Origin: Chromatiaceae bacterium
GTDB lineage: Bacteria; Pseudomonadota; Gammaproteobacteria; Chromatiales; Chromatiaceae
Length of the DNA: 64,000 bases
NCBI GenBank assembly: GCA_016714645.1
Contig: JADKCI010000004.1
Span: forward strand, 372,001-436,000
Direction of reading: 5' to 3'
In this document: piece after piece, positions 16,639-26,019 of the stretch
How the letters are laid out: every line of letters starts with the position of its first letter
How positions within the stretch are numbered: the first letter of the stretch is position 1
Translations under genes and position numbers: made by a program
The notes under the pieces: generated by a model
Seen by the model: the letters and a program-made list of their open reading frames with translations, nothing else
The model's database searches: none
What the model was told of the DNA's origin: nothing

Positions 16639-19119
16639 ATGAATCCTCCACGCACGGGGTCTGTTCGGCGGCAATTCCTGAGTCTGCGTTGGCAGGCCCT
16701 GTTTGCCCTGTCCCTAGTGCTCCTGGTGATCAATGGCACCCAGGCCGTCATGGCCTATCGCTATTCAAGGGCGCAATTCGAACTCCAGCAGTCGGGCATA
16801 CGAGGGAATCAGGTCCGGCAGTTGCGCGGCCTGTTGGCCCATAACCTCGATGATTTGACCAGGCTGGTGAAGTTGTTATCGCTCCTAGGCACCGAGGAGG
16901 GGGGCCTTGCCAAGCACGATTTGGGCGAACGGTTGGCGAGCGGACTGGCGGGCGAGGGGATCCTGCTGGGCCTGGAATGGGATCTCCAATCCATTTATTG
17001 GCTCACCTCGTCCGGCGAGCAGACCCTGGTCTGGCCTTCGGAGGCACCGGCCCTGGGGGATGACCTGATTGCCGAACTTACCCGCAAGGACGACAGCCTA
17101 ACTCAAGTGCTGGCTTGCCGATCGGAATGCCTCCAGTTCCTGGCCGCGCCCATCCTGTGGCGGGGGAAATTCGCGGGGACCCTGGTGGCGGGGCGTTCCC
17201 TGGCCGATGCCTTGCTCGCTTTCAATCTCCTCACCGGGGCCGAGGTGGCGGTGTTCTCCGTGACCGAGGCCTCCGCCGGCGGAGTGGCGCCGCCGCGCTT
17301 TCCGGCGATGACCCACCCAAGCCTGACCGAACCCATCATTCGCACCTTGTGGCCCGATCTGGTGGCGGTCTCCAATGCGACCCTTGCCCCCGCTAACGGC
17401 ATGAACCATCAGATCCTCGGGGAGTTGGGGGGGCGGTGGTACGAGATTTTTAGTGTCGATCACCTGGTCCCTGGAGTCAGCGCCCTGGTGGTTAACGAAG
17501 TGACCGCGGAAAACCAGGCGATACAGGCCGCCACCCGCAACAGTGTGTTGTTGGGCCTGGTCGGTCTGGCCCTTTCGGGAGCCCTGCTGTTCTGGCTTGG
17601 CCACTTCTCGGTGGGGCGCCTGCGCCGCATCGCCATCGCCCTGCCCCTCCTGGCGGAGAAACGTTACACGGAATTGCGGGAGAGCCTGCCAGCCATTGGT
17701 GGCCGGCTGACTCCCGAGGATGAACTGGACCAGTTGAGTGAGACCGCCCAGGCCCTGACCGATCGTATGGAACTGCTCCAGCTTGATCGCGAGAAGGCCG
17801 AGAGCCGCCTGGTCTGGCTGGCGGATCATGACCCCTTAACGCAGCTATACAATCGACGGCGTTTTCGCGAGGATTTCGAAAGGGTCCTCGACCAAGCGCG
17901 GCGCTACGAGCACACGGGTGCCATCTTGTTCCTGGATCTTGATCAGTTCAAGGATGTCAATGACCTGAGTGGCCACTCAGTGGGTGATGTCATGTTGCAA
18001 CGGGTCGCGGAACAGTTGATCAGGCTGGTCCGTCCGAGCGACACCCTGGCCCGCGTCGGCGGCGACGAATTTGCCCTGATCCTGCCGGAAAGTCGGGCCG
18101 CGGATGCCCAGGCCTGCGCAGAGCGTATCCAGGCCGCGGTGCACTCCATTCAGGTGCGCGATCGGGAGCGTATCCACCGGGTTACGGTCAGCATCGGTAT
18201 TGCCCTATTTCCGGACCAGGGCCAAGACCTTCAGGAATTGCTAGCCAATGCCGATATTGCCTTGTTTCAGGCCAAGGAGAAGGGGGCTGGGCGCTTACAT
18301 CTGTTTTCCCTCGATGACCGGGCGCGGGAGCAGGTGGATGCCCGGCTCACCTGGCGGGACAAGATCGCGGAGGGCCTCCGCGACGATCGTTTCGTACTGC
18401 ACTTCCAGCCCATCGTGACCATCGCTACGGGCAGCATCCACCATTGGGAGGTCCTGCTACGGCTGCGTGACCGTCGGGGAAAATTGGTATGTCCGGACCG
18501 TTTCATTCCGGTGGCGGAGAAAACGGGCCAGATTCAGGCCATCGATCACTGGGTCCTGGCTCAAGCCATCCAGTGTCTGGGACGGGAACCCAGCCTGCGG
18601 TTGGGGATCAACCTGTCCGGCCGCGCCATGGATGACCCGGCCCTCCCGCTGGAAATCGAACGGTTGCTTGGGGAGCATCGGGTTGAACCGACGCGCCTGA
18701 GCTTCGAGGTCACCGAGACCGCCGCGGTATCCAGCCTCGTCAAGGCGACCGAACTCATGAAGGCTGTCCAGCGCCTCGGTTGCGGTTTTGTCCTGGACGA
18801 TTTTGGCACCGGCTACGCCTCTTATGCCTATTTACGGCGGCTCCCGGTGGATGAGGTCAAGATCGATGGTGCCTTCATCCGGGACTTGGCCAAGAACCGG
18901 GAGGACCGGATCTTCGTCAAGGCTATCACCGACATGGCCCACGGCATGGGCAAGCGGGTGACGGCGGAATACGTCGAGACCGAGGCGATTTACGAGATCC
19001 TGGGCGAACTGGGCGTGGACTTTGCCCAGGGTTATTTTCCCGGTCGCCCCAAGCCGGAAGCCGAACAGGGCCCCTGGCCCCGGGCCGGTGCACGGTACAA
19101 GGGCTTCTGCATTCCCTAA
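16639..19119 (+). CDS. Membrane-bound GGDEF-EAL cyclic-di-GMP protein
   Basis: The product is 826 aa. A membrane helix (about residues 14-36), a periplasmic sensor region (about 37-300, Cache/CHASE4-like) and a second helix (about 301-325) precede the cytoplasmic part. The diguanylate cyclase domain has an intact GGDEF at 474-478 and an RxxD inhibitory site (RPSD) five residues before it. The phosphodiesterase domain carries EVLLR at 604 in place of EALLR, with DDFGTGYASY and KIDGAFI intact. Both activities are therefore plausible, with product inhibition of synthesis. The signal sensed is unknown. Confidence 0.92.
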   Translation: MNPPRTGSVRRQFLSLRWQALFALSLVLLVINGTQAVMAYRYSRAQFELQQSGIRGNQVRQLRGLLAHNLDDLTRLVKLLSLLGTEEGGLAKHDLGERLASGLAGEGILLGLEWDLQSIYWLTSSGEQTLVWPSEAPALGDDLIAELTRKDDSLTQVLACRSECLQFLAAPILWRGKFAGTLVAGRSLADALLAFNLLTGAEVAVFSVTEASAGGVAPPRFPAMTHPSLTEPIIRTLWPDLVAVSNATLAPANGMNHQILGELGGRWYEIFSVDHLVPGVSALVVNEVTAENQAIQAATRNSVLLGLVGLALSGALLFWLGHFSVGRLRRIAIALPLLAEKRYTELRESLPAIGGRLTPEDELDQLSETAQALTDRMELLQLDREKAESRLVWLADHDPLTQLYNRRRFREDFERVLDQARRYEHTGAILFLDLDQFKDVNDLSGHSVGDVMLQRVAEQLIRLVRPSDTLARVGGDEFALILPESRAADAQACAERIQAAVHSIQVRDRERIHRVTVSIGIALFPDQGQDLQELLANADIALFQAKEKGAGRLHLFSLDDRAREQVDARLTWRDKIAEGLRDDRFVLHFQPIVTIATGSIHHWEVLLRLRDRRGKLVCPDRFIPVAEKTGQIQAIDHWVLAQAIQCLGREPSLRLGINLSGRAMDDPALPLEIERLLGEHRVEPTRLSFEVTETAAVSSLVKATELMKAVQRLGCGFVLDDFGTGYASYAYLRRLPVDEVKIDGAFIRDLAKNREDRIFVKAITDMAHGMGKRVTAEYVETEAIYEILGELGVDFAQGYFPGRPKPEAEQGPWPRAGARYKGFCIP

Positions 19120-19140
19120 GGGTGACGGACCGCCGATTCC

Positions 19141-21264
19141 TCACGCCAGCCAGATACGTTCCAAGGCCCCTCGGGACAGATTGCCGAGTTGGTCTTCCGC
19201 CTCGATGAAATAACGCATGTCGCCGGCCCCAACGGGCAGGTCGGCGGTGAAGTAGTCTGCCGTCACCCGGGCCCCGGTCTGGCTGGGATAGGGGCCCTGG
19301 TTGCGCATGGCCAGGCGGCTTTCTCCCGCCGGGGTGCGCAGCACCAACTCAACTCGTTTCAGCCCCGACACATCGGCGACAAAGGTGTGCGCGACGCCCT
19401 GGCGGGGCGCATCCAGGAGGCAGCCCTGGCCCCAACGCTGGCCGCCCGGATTCTCCGGCGTCACCCAGGGCGGGAAGATGGTAGGTCCGCCGTGGTCGTG
19501 GCCGGCCGCCACCAGGGCGTCGAGCGCCGGCTTGAGCAGGCCCAGTCCCAGGTTGGCGGCGTTGGTCACCTGTTGGTCCCAGACGTGCTGGCCGGTCCAG
19601 TACCAGTAGCAACTGGTCTCGGCGGTCAAGAGCAGGCGGATGGCCTCCGCCAGTTCCGGATGACCGGGCTCGCTGTATTCCAGGGTATGGACGGCATTCT
19701 GGAAGGCGGTGAGCACGGCCCATGAGTTCAGGTCCGGCGAGTAGGGCTGGTCGTAACGACTGAACCACTTCATGAATTGCGGATCGCCGTTATCGGCGCC
19801 GGCCCAGGAGCCTGGCTCGATGTGGCGCACCTGGATCGGGTCCGGTGGGAAGCGTTGCAGATAGTCTTCCACCGTGGTCAGTTCGAAGCGGCTGTCCTGG
19901 CGCAGCCATTCGACCAGGCGAGCCGTGTTGTGATGGTAATAGCTGTCGGCACCGCCGCCGTGATTGTCGCCGTCCGAGTGCAGCAGGAAGAAGGGCGGAT
20001 GGGCGGGATCGTAGCCGCCGGTCTCGACGACGCGGTCATGGACCTGGCCGAGCACGTCCGCGTATTGCAGGGCGCCAAAACCGCCGCGGGCGTCCTCGTT
20101 GCCGATATAGCGCTCGGCGGGGACGGCGATGATCTGGTGGAGCTTGCCGTCCGGGTCCTCGTAGCCCACGTATTCAGGCCTTAGCAGGCGCGGTGAGATT
20201 TTCGATCCCGCCCAGATGTTGCGCATCTGCAGCCAGTCGTCCACCGGCGGATTGACCTGTTCGGCGGCATTGGGCGGCAACATGCCCTCGCCGATGCCGG
20301 CATAGGGGTAATCGCGACAGGCACGGAAGCGGTGGATGGAGTCATAGACCACCGCCGTCACCCCCGCCTCGACCAGGGCCGGGATGATGCGCGCATGGAA
20401 GGCGGTCTCCGGCGGAAACAGCACCCGTGACGCCGCGACGCCAAAGGCCCGCTGGATCAGGTCCCGGTGCCAGTGAATCTGGCGGACGATGTCCTGGTGC
20501 GGGATCAGGGGCATCAGGGGGTGGAAGAAGCCGAAGGCGGAAAAGGCGATGCGCGGGTTGCCGAGGGAGGTGGTGGCCCCGGCTAGTTGGCGCAGGGCGC
20601 TATTCCAGCCGGCGAAGCGGCCGCCGCAGAGCCCCTCGTCCCCGCAGCGATCCAGTTGCTCGATCAGGGAGCCGCTCCAACTCGTGGACAGCCCCGCATG
20701 GGGGAGGCCGCCGGCGACATATTGCCGCACGGCGGCCGGTATGAAATCGGTATAGTTGCCGCCCCGCGAGCCGAAAATCTGGTCCTTTTCACCATCCCAA
20801 TAGTTGCGGTCGGTGGTGTTGTAATAGGGTTGGTGCATGTGCTTATGGATGCCGAAGTAGAGTTTGACCTCGGCACCGCCGGCCCCATGGGCACGGATGG
20901 CCACCTGGGGGCGGGGCGGGCGGATCAGGCGCAGGTCCCGAAAGGCCTTGATCCAGTCATCGCCCCGGGCCAGGCCCAGGTCGGCCTGGCGACAGCCCTC
21001 GATCTGGATGCCGACCCCTTCCCCCGTGAGCTTGCCCGCCGGCACCCGGGTGGCGTAATGCCAGGTCCCGGCAGCGGTGCGACGGGACTGGATCGCCTCG
21101 CCCTTGAGTAAGAGTACCCGGCCCGGCGCATGCAGTATCACCTGGGGAAAGGGGATCTCGCCGTCCGCGGTGAAGCCGACCTCGAAGGCCTCGTGCTCGC
21201 CATCGGGCCCGCAGGGGATGGCCTCGGGGCAGTCGATCTTCGTGAAACGCGTAAAGGTGCCCAT
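19141..21264 (-). CDS. Glycoside hydrolase family 57 protein
   Basis: The product is 707 aa. A beta-rich N-terminal region (about 130 residues) precedes a GH57 catalytic domain starting at KLYFGIHKHMHQPYY, which holds the first GH57 motif (HMHQP, residues 142-146). LFPPETAF and a Gly/His/Asp-rich stretch (LLHSDGDNHGGGADSYYHHN) follow. GH57 enzymes act on alpha-glucans (amylase, branching enzyme, amylopullulanase), but the substrate here cannot be read from the sequence. There is no signal peptide, so it should be cytoplasmic and may serve glycogen turnover. It is convergent with the GGDEF-EAL gene. Confidence 0.85.
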   Translation of the reverse strand: MGTFTRFTKIDCPEAIPCGPDGEHEAFEVGFTADGEIPFPQVILHAPGRVLLLKGEAIQSRRTAAGTWHYATRVPAGKLTGEGVGIQIEGCRQADLGLARGDDWIKAFRDLRLIRPPRPQVAIRAHGAGGAEVKLYFGIHKHMHQPYYNTTDRNYWDGEKDQIFGSRGGNYTDFIPAAVRQYVAGGLPHAGLSTSWSGSLIEQLDRCGDEGLCGGRFAGWNSALRQLAGATTSLGNPRIAFSAFGFFHPLMPLIPHQDIVRQIHWHRDLIQRAFGVAASRVLFPPETAFHARIIPALVEAGVTAVVYDSIHRFRACRDYPYAGIGEGMLPPNAAEQVNPPVDDWLQMRNIWAGSKISPRLLRPEYVGYEDPDGKLHQIIAVPAERYIGNEDARGGFGALQYADVLGQVHDRVVETGGYDPAHPPFFLLHSDGDNHGGGADSYYHHNTARLVEWLRQDSRFELTTVEDYLQRFPPDPIQVRHIEPGSWAGADNGDPQFMKWFSRYDQPYSPDLNSWAVLTAFQNAVHTLEYSEPGHPELAEAIRLLLTAETSCYWYWTGQHVWDQQVTNAANLGLGLLKPALDALVAAGHDHGGPTIFPPWVTPENPGGQRWGQGCLLDAPRQGVAHTFVADVSGLKRVELVLRTPAGESRLAMRNQGPYPSQTGARVTADYFTADLPVGAGDMRYFIEAEDQLGNLSRGALERIWLA

Positions 21265-21450
21265 AGGTTATTCCTGATCGTCGGTTGAGTGGGTCGAAAG
21301 GGGTTAAAACGACCTGCCGCGAGGCGCTAACGCCAGCGCTTCGGGGCCAGAACTACGGCTAGCTCTGGCCTAAGGACCGAGACGAGACCCGCGGCTAGGG
21401 TCTTTGCCCAGGCTAGGTGGTGGTGGGCAAGGCCAGCAACTGGGGTGCCT

Positions 21451-21558
21451 GCCCGGGTCGGGTGGCGGCGGGCGGGGGTGTCGACAGCAGGGATGCTGTC
21501 GCCAAGCCTACAGGGACGTATTCACGGCGTCCCCCGCCCGCCGCTACCCGACCCGGGC
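21451..21558 (+). repeat. Dispersed palindromic repeat, copy 3
   Basis: This is the most symmetrical copy: outer inverted repeat GCCCGGGTCGGGTGGCGGCG against its complement at the far end, core hairpin GACAGCAGGGATGCTGTC, then ACGTATTCACGGCGTCCCCC. It lies in the 400-nt divergent gap between the GH57 gene and the ABC exporter, ending about 105 nt before the exporter start. The rest of that gap (21265-21450) holds no gene I can support. Confidence 0.88.
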
Positions 21559-21663
21559 CTTCCGCTACCTGCCACCCGCCAAAGCGTGACGGGCGCCGGG
21601 TATATGATGACGCGCTATGGCTGCCCGCGCGCCCACGACCCACCTATTTTAACCGAGAACATC

Positions 21664-23451
21664 ATGCGCTCTTCCTCCTCCGACCTCCCGCAGAGGCCCA
21701 CCACCCGTAATCTCAAGCCCCTGATGCGCCTGCTGGGCTTCGTGCGGCCCTACTTCGGCCGGGTGCTGCTGGCCGTGTTAGCCCTCCTGGTGGCCGCCGG
21801 GGCCGTGCTGGCCTTTGGCCAGGTGATCCGGGAAGTGGTGGACACCGGGCTCAAGGTGGGCTCCGAGGCCGCCCTCAATCGCTCCCTCCAACTCTTCCTC
21901 GCCGTGGTGCTGACCATGGCCGGGGCCATCCTGGCCCGATCCTACCTGCTGAGCTGGATCGGCGAGCGGGTCATCGCCGATATCCGCGCGGCGGTCTTTG
22001 GCCGGGTCCTGGGGCTGGACGTGGGCTTCTTCGAGACGACGCGCACCGGTGAGATCATCTCGCGCCTGACCTCGGACACCACCCTGCTCCAGACCGTGGT
22101 GGGCTCCACCCTCGCCATGGCCCTGCGCGCCTCCCTGCTGGTGATCGGCGGGCTCGTCATGCTGGCCCTCACCAGCCCCCGCTTGACTGGACTGGTGCTG
22201 CTGGGCACGCCCTTGGTGATCTTGCCCCTCTGGCTGCTCGGCTCCCGCCTGCGGCGCCTGTCCCGGGCCAGCCAGGACCGGGTCGCCGACGTCGGGGCCT
22301 ATGTGGACGAGGTGCTCCACGCCATTCGCACCGTCCAGGCCTTTTGCCACGAGGCCATTGACCGGCAACGCTACCGTGAGCGGGTGGAGGCGGCCTTCGG
22401 CACCGCCCTGCGCCGCGCCCTCCTGAGCGCCGCCCTGGGCGCCATCGCCACGGCCCTGACCTTCGGGGCCATCGGCGCCGTCCTGTGGGTCGGCGGGCGC
22501 GAAGTGCTGGCGGGCCAGATGAGCGGTGGCGAACTCTCCGCCTTCCTCTTCTATGCCGTGCTGGTGGCGAGTTCCATCGGCGGCCTGAGCGAGATCGTCG
22601 GCGAGCTGCTGCGCGGCGCCGGGGCCAGTGAGCGGTTGATGGAACTGCTGGCCACCGAGAGCGGCATTCGCGCCCCGGCTCACCCCCGGTCCCTGCCGCG
22701 GCCAGCCCAGGGGCGGATCGAAATCCAGGATCTGAGTTTCGCCTACCCGGCTCATCCGGACCTACAGGTCGTCAAGGACCTGTCCCTGCTGATCCAGCCG
22801 GGGGAAAAGGTGGCCCTGGTCGGCCCCTCGGGGGGCGGCAAGACCACCCTCTTCCAACTCCTGCTGCGTTTCTACGACCCCCAGACGGGCGCCCTGCGCT
22901 TTGATGGTCTGGATCTGCGTGACCTGGAACCGGGGGAGTTGCGTCGCCAGATCGCCCTGGTCCCCCAGGATCCGGTGATCTTTGGCGCCGACGCCTGGGA
23001 GAATATCCGCTACGGCCTGGATGAGGTGCCCGACGCGGCAGTGCGCCGTGCCGCGGACGCCGCCCACGCCAGCGAGTTCCTGGACCGGCTCCCGAATGGT
23101 TTCCACACCTTCCTGGGCGAGCGGGGGGTGCGTCTCTCCGGGGGGCAGCGCCAGCGGCTCGCCATCGCCCGCGCCATCCTCCGGGACCCGGTCCTGCTCC
23201 TGCTGGACGAGGCTACCAGCGCCCTGGACGCGGAGAGCGAACGCCTGGTGCAACTGGCCCTGACGGAGCTGATGGTGGGCCGTACCAGCATCGTCATCGC
23301 CCATCGCCTGGCGACGGTTCGCCAGGTCGATCGCATCCTGGTGCTCGATCAGGGCTGCCTGGTGGCGGCCGGCACCCACGAGGCCTTGATGGCCCAAGGC
23401 GAACTCTACGCTCGCCTGGCATCCCTTCAGTTTCGGGAGCAGGCCCATTAG
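21664..23451 (+). CDS. ABC exporter half-transporter (MsbA/ABCB type)
   Basis: The product is 595 aa: a six-helix membrane domain (about residues 25-320) followed by an ATPase with Walker A (GPSGGGKTT), signature LSGGQRQRLAIARA, Walker B (LLLLDEATSALD) and H-loop (VIAHRLATV). It works as a homodimer exporting a lipid or drug-like substrate; the substrate is not readable. The ATG at 21664 is preferred because the in-frame extension upstream would run through the palindromic repeat. Confidence 0.9.
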   Translation: MRSSSSDLPQRPTTRNLKPLMRLLGFVRPYFGRVLLAVLALLVAAGAVLAFGQVIREVVDTGLKVGSEAALNRSLQLFLAVVLTMAGAILARSYLLSWIGERVIADIRAAVFGRVLGLDVGFFETTRTGEIISRLTSDTTLLQTVVGSTLAMALRASLLVIGGLVMLALTSPRLTGLVLLGTPLVILPLWLLGSRLRRLSRASQDRVADVGAYVDEVLHAIRTVQAFCHEAIDRQRYRERVEAAFGTALRRALLSAALGAIATALTFGAIGAVLWVGGREVLAGQMSGGELSAFLFYAVLVASSIGGLSEIVGELLRGAGASERLMELLATESGIRAPAHPRSLPRPAQGRIEIQDLSFAYPAHPDLQVVKDLSLLIQPGEKVALVGPSGGGKTTLFQLLLRFYDPQTGALRFDGLDLRDLEPGELRRQIALVPQDPVIFGADAWENIRYGLDEVPDAAVRRAADAAHASEFLDRLPNGFHTFLGERGVRLSGGQRQRLAIARAILRDPVLLLLDEATSALDAESERLVQLALTELMVGRTSIVIAHRLATVRQVDRILVLDQGCLVAAGTHEALMAQGELYARLASLQFREQAH

Positions 23452-23511
23452 CGGTGCGGCGGCATGACCCTTGCCAATAGTACCCCTTGATCCAGGCTAC
23501 CTCGTTAGCAA

Positions 23512-24717
23512 TCAGCTCCTGGGTGGATTGGAGCAGTCGTCAGGAGTGCCGTGTAAGGCCCAGACCGGTAGCAGGAAGGCTGCGGCGCCAGCACAGGCGG
23601 CCGAGATACCGAAGGCGGCAAGCGCCCCGACACCTTGGTACAGGGCGCCGAACAGCAGCGAGGCCGGTAGGAGTAGCAGCCCTGCGGTCAGGTTGAACCA
23701 GCCGAAGGCTGTCCCGCGCAAGGCCGGCGGTGCGAGGTCCGCCACCAGGGCCTTTTCCACGCCCTCGGTCGCGGCCATGAAGATGCCGTAGAAGGCGAAC
23801 AGGCCGAACAGGGCGAGCGGTGTCCCGGGCGGCAGCAGTCCGAGACCGAGATAGAACAACCCATAGGCCAACCAACCGGCGACGATCAGGCGCACCCGTC
23901 CGATCCGGTCGGACAGGGCCGACAAGGGGGTCGAACACAGCGTGGCAACGAGCGACACCGCCGCCCAGGCCAACGGCACCTGGGCCTGCGGCAGGCCCAG
24001 TTCATGGGCGCGCAACAGCAGGAACATATTCGAGGAGTTGCCCAGGGTGAACAGGCCCACCACGACCAGATAGCGCTTGAAGGCGGGTGGCAATCCCGCC
24101 AGGCGCCAGGAGAAGGTCGGCGGCGTGAGGCGCGCCGCATCCAGTGGCGGCTCGCGCAGCGACAAGGCCATGATCAGGCAGGCGACGGCGGGGACAGCGG
24201 CGAACAGGATGACCTCCCGCAGTGTCCAACCAAGACCCAGCAACAGGGCCGCCAGCAGCGGTCCCACCACGGCGCCCGCGTTGTCCATGGCCCGGTGCAA
24301 CCCGAAGGCCAGGCCGCGCACCCCGGGCTCAACACTGGCGGCGAGCAGGGCGTCGCGCGGGGAACTGCGCAGGCCCTTGCCGACCCGATCGCCGAAGCGC
24401 AGCAGTGCCACCCCGGGCCAACTGGTGGTGAACGCGATCAGCGGTCGCGCAAAGCCCGCCAAGCCATAGCCCCCCACCACCCAGGGCTTGGCCCGCTGGG
24501 TGCGGTCCACGATGACGCCAGAAAAGAGCTTCAACAGGCTGGCGGTGGCCTCGGCGATACCTTCGATGAGCCCCAGGGCGCGCGGACCGGCCATCAGCAC
24601 CGCCGCCAGATAGAGCGGTACCAACGGATAGATCATCTCCGATGCCGAATCGTTGAGCAGGCTGATCAGGCCGATCAGCCAGACGGTGCGGGGCAGGGAT
24701 CTGATGGCGTGGAGCAT
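23512..24717 (-). CDS. MFS transporter
   Basis: The product is about 401 aa with 12 hydrophobic segments. It has MFS loop signatures (GVIVDRTQRAKPWVVGGYG after helix 2, and ALSDRIGRVRLIVAGW in the second half) and the helix-5 region GKGLRSSPRDALL. Substrate is unknown; efflux is common in this subfamily. The ATG at 24717 starts just before the first helix; an ATG seven codons upstream (24738) is an alternative. It is convergent with the ABC exporter. Confidence 0.85.
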   Translation of the reverse strand: MLHAIRSLPRTVWLIGLISLLNDSASEMIYPLVPLYLAAVLMAGPRALGLIEGIAEATASLLKLFSGVIVDRTQRAKPWVVGGYGLAGFARPLIAFTTSWPGVALLRFGDRVGKGLRSSPRDALLAASVEPGVRGLAFGLHRAMDNAGAVVGPLLAALLLGLGWTLREVILFAAVPAVACLIMALSLREPPLDAARLTPPTFSWRLAGLPPAFKRYLVVVGLFTLGNSSNMFLLLRAHELGLPQAQVPLAWAAVSLVATLCSTPLSALSDRIGRVRLIVAGWLAYGLFYLGLGLLPPGTPLALFGLFAFYGIFMAATEGVEKALVADLAPPALRGTAFGWFNLTAGLLLLPASLLFGALYQGVGALAAFGISAACAGAAAFLLPVWALHGTPDDCSNPPRS

Positions 24718-24800
24718 GGTGAGGCCTGGTGGCAGCATGGGGCAGCCGGGCGCGATCAGGTCCTGTCCACGCCCGGGTCGGGCGCGTTAATAAAGAGTAT

Positions 24801-24985
24801 TCAGCCTGGCGATCCGTTGTCAACTCCAGCCAGTTGTACACCCACCGCCGCCTGATAATCCGGATGACGCTTGGCCATGTGGTTGGAGAGATCGCTATAG
24901 AGGGCATAGTTCGGCGTCAGGGCGCGGCCCTGGTGCTGGGCCAGCAAGTCACGTACCTTGAAGTAGGGCATGGCCCATGCGGACC
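24801..24985 (-). pseudogene. UmuC (Y-family DNA polymerase V) internal fragment
   Basis: The translation AMPYFKVRDLLAQHQ followed by LTPNYALYSDLSNHM matches the N-terminal catalytic region of UmuC (PYFKVRDL...SNYALYGDLS), one of its best conserved stretches. The rest of the roughly 420-residue protein is absent: upstream the frame is scrambled and downstream it diverges after about 40 residues. It is read as a decayed remnant. The flanking 25000-25110 holds nothing else. Confidence 0.55.
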
Positions 24986-25110
24986 TTTGGGTCGGGTCTC
25001 CGCGCGCGCACCAAGAGGCGCTTCGCCATGGCATGCAATGGCTGGGAGGCGGAGCGGCAGGGATGGGCCTCCCCCTAGGCGTTGCGATGCGATCGACACG
25101 GCCTGGTATC

Positions 25111-25145
25111 TCGGCTAATCTGGAATCTAATTCCAGATTAGCCGA
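25111..25145. promoter_or_regulatory. Perfect 16-bp palindrome upstream of the AAA/DUF4143 pseudogene
   Basis: Two perfect 16-bp arms (TCGGCTAATCTGGAAT and its complement) are separated by CTA. The element is AT-rich against a GC-rich background and sits about 30 nt before the N-terminal coding remnant of the AAA/DUF4143 gene. It could be an operator or promoter element of that gene. The run AAAAAT after it also allows a transcript hairpin. Confidence 0.6.
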
Positions 25146-25169
25146 AAAATAATGATGGAACCGTCGCAT

Positions 25170-25979
25170 GCACCCTGGCCGCTACCCTCCAACGCGTCTC
25201 GGCGGGCTTCCTTGTGTTACTGGTCACGGGACCGCGTCAGGTCGGCAAGACCACGCTGCTGGAGCAGTGCGCCGAATCGGGCCGGGGTAGCGTCACGCTG
25301 GATGATCTGGATGAGCGTGATCTCGCGCGGCGTGATCCCGCCCTGTTTCTCCTGCGCCATCCGGCCCCGCTGATCATCGATGAGGTGCAATATGCCCCCG
25401 AACTGTTCAGCGCCATCAAGATTGCCGTGGATCGCTCCCGGCGGCCGGGACAATACTGGCTAACGGGGTCGCAAAAATTCCATCTGATGCAGGGCATCAC
25501 CGAATCCCTGGCCGGGCGGGTCGCCGTCCTGGATCTGCTTGGCCTGTCCCGCGCCGAGATCCAGGGCCGCGCCGCCTCATCCCAGCCTTTCCTACCCGCG
25601 CCTACCTGACGCATTGGACCTCCCCCGAATCCCTGGAAGCGGGCGCCATGTCCGGCGCCATTCTTGAGACCTTCGTGGTTAGCGAGATCCTCAAAAGCTA
25701 TTGGCACCAAGGCCGGGGCGTTAATCTGTATTGTTATCGCGATCGGGATGGCAGGGAGATCGATTTGCTGATCGAGCAGGACAACCAGCTTTACCCTATC
25801 GAAATCAAAAAGACCGCGACCCCAAGCCGCACCGTTTCGCGCCACTTCGACGATCTGGGCCAGCTCGGCCGCCCCCTCAGCTCGGCCGCCCCCTGGGTCA
25901 TGGTGCCGTGCTCTGTCTGAGGGACAGCGCGATACCCTTGTCCGCCGAGGTCACTGCCATACCCATCTGGAGCCTGTGA
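25170..25979 (+). pseudogene. Broken AAA ATPase of the AAA_14/DUF4143 family
   Basis: The N-terminal part reads LAATLQRVSAGF...LLVTGPRQVGKTTLLEQC (Walker A) and LIIDEVQYAPELF (Walker B), then LTGSQKFHLM and ESLAGRVAVLDL, ending in a stop at 25609. The C-terminal part (25648-25920) reads ILETFVVSEILKSYW...YYRDRDGREIDLLIE-type nuclease-fold sequence (here CYRDRDGREIDLLIE and YPIEIKK). Family members are about 380-400 aa, so a central segment has been deleted and the parts are out of frame. The natural start is also damaged. Not functional as it stands. Confidence 0.8.
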
Positions 25980-26019
25980 GGCAACGCCTCGGCCAGGCCC
26001 ACTGATCGGAGATCCGTTA

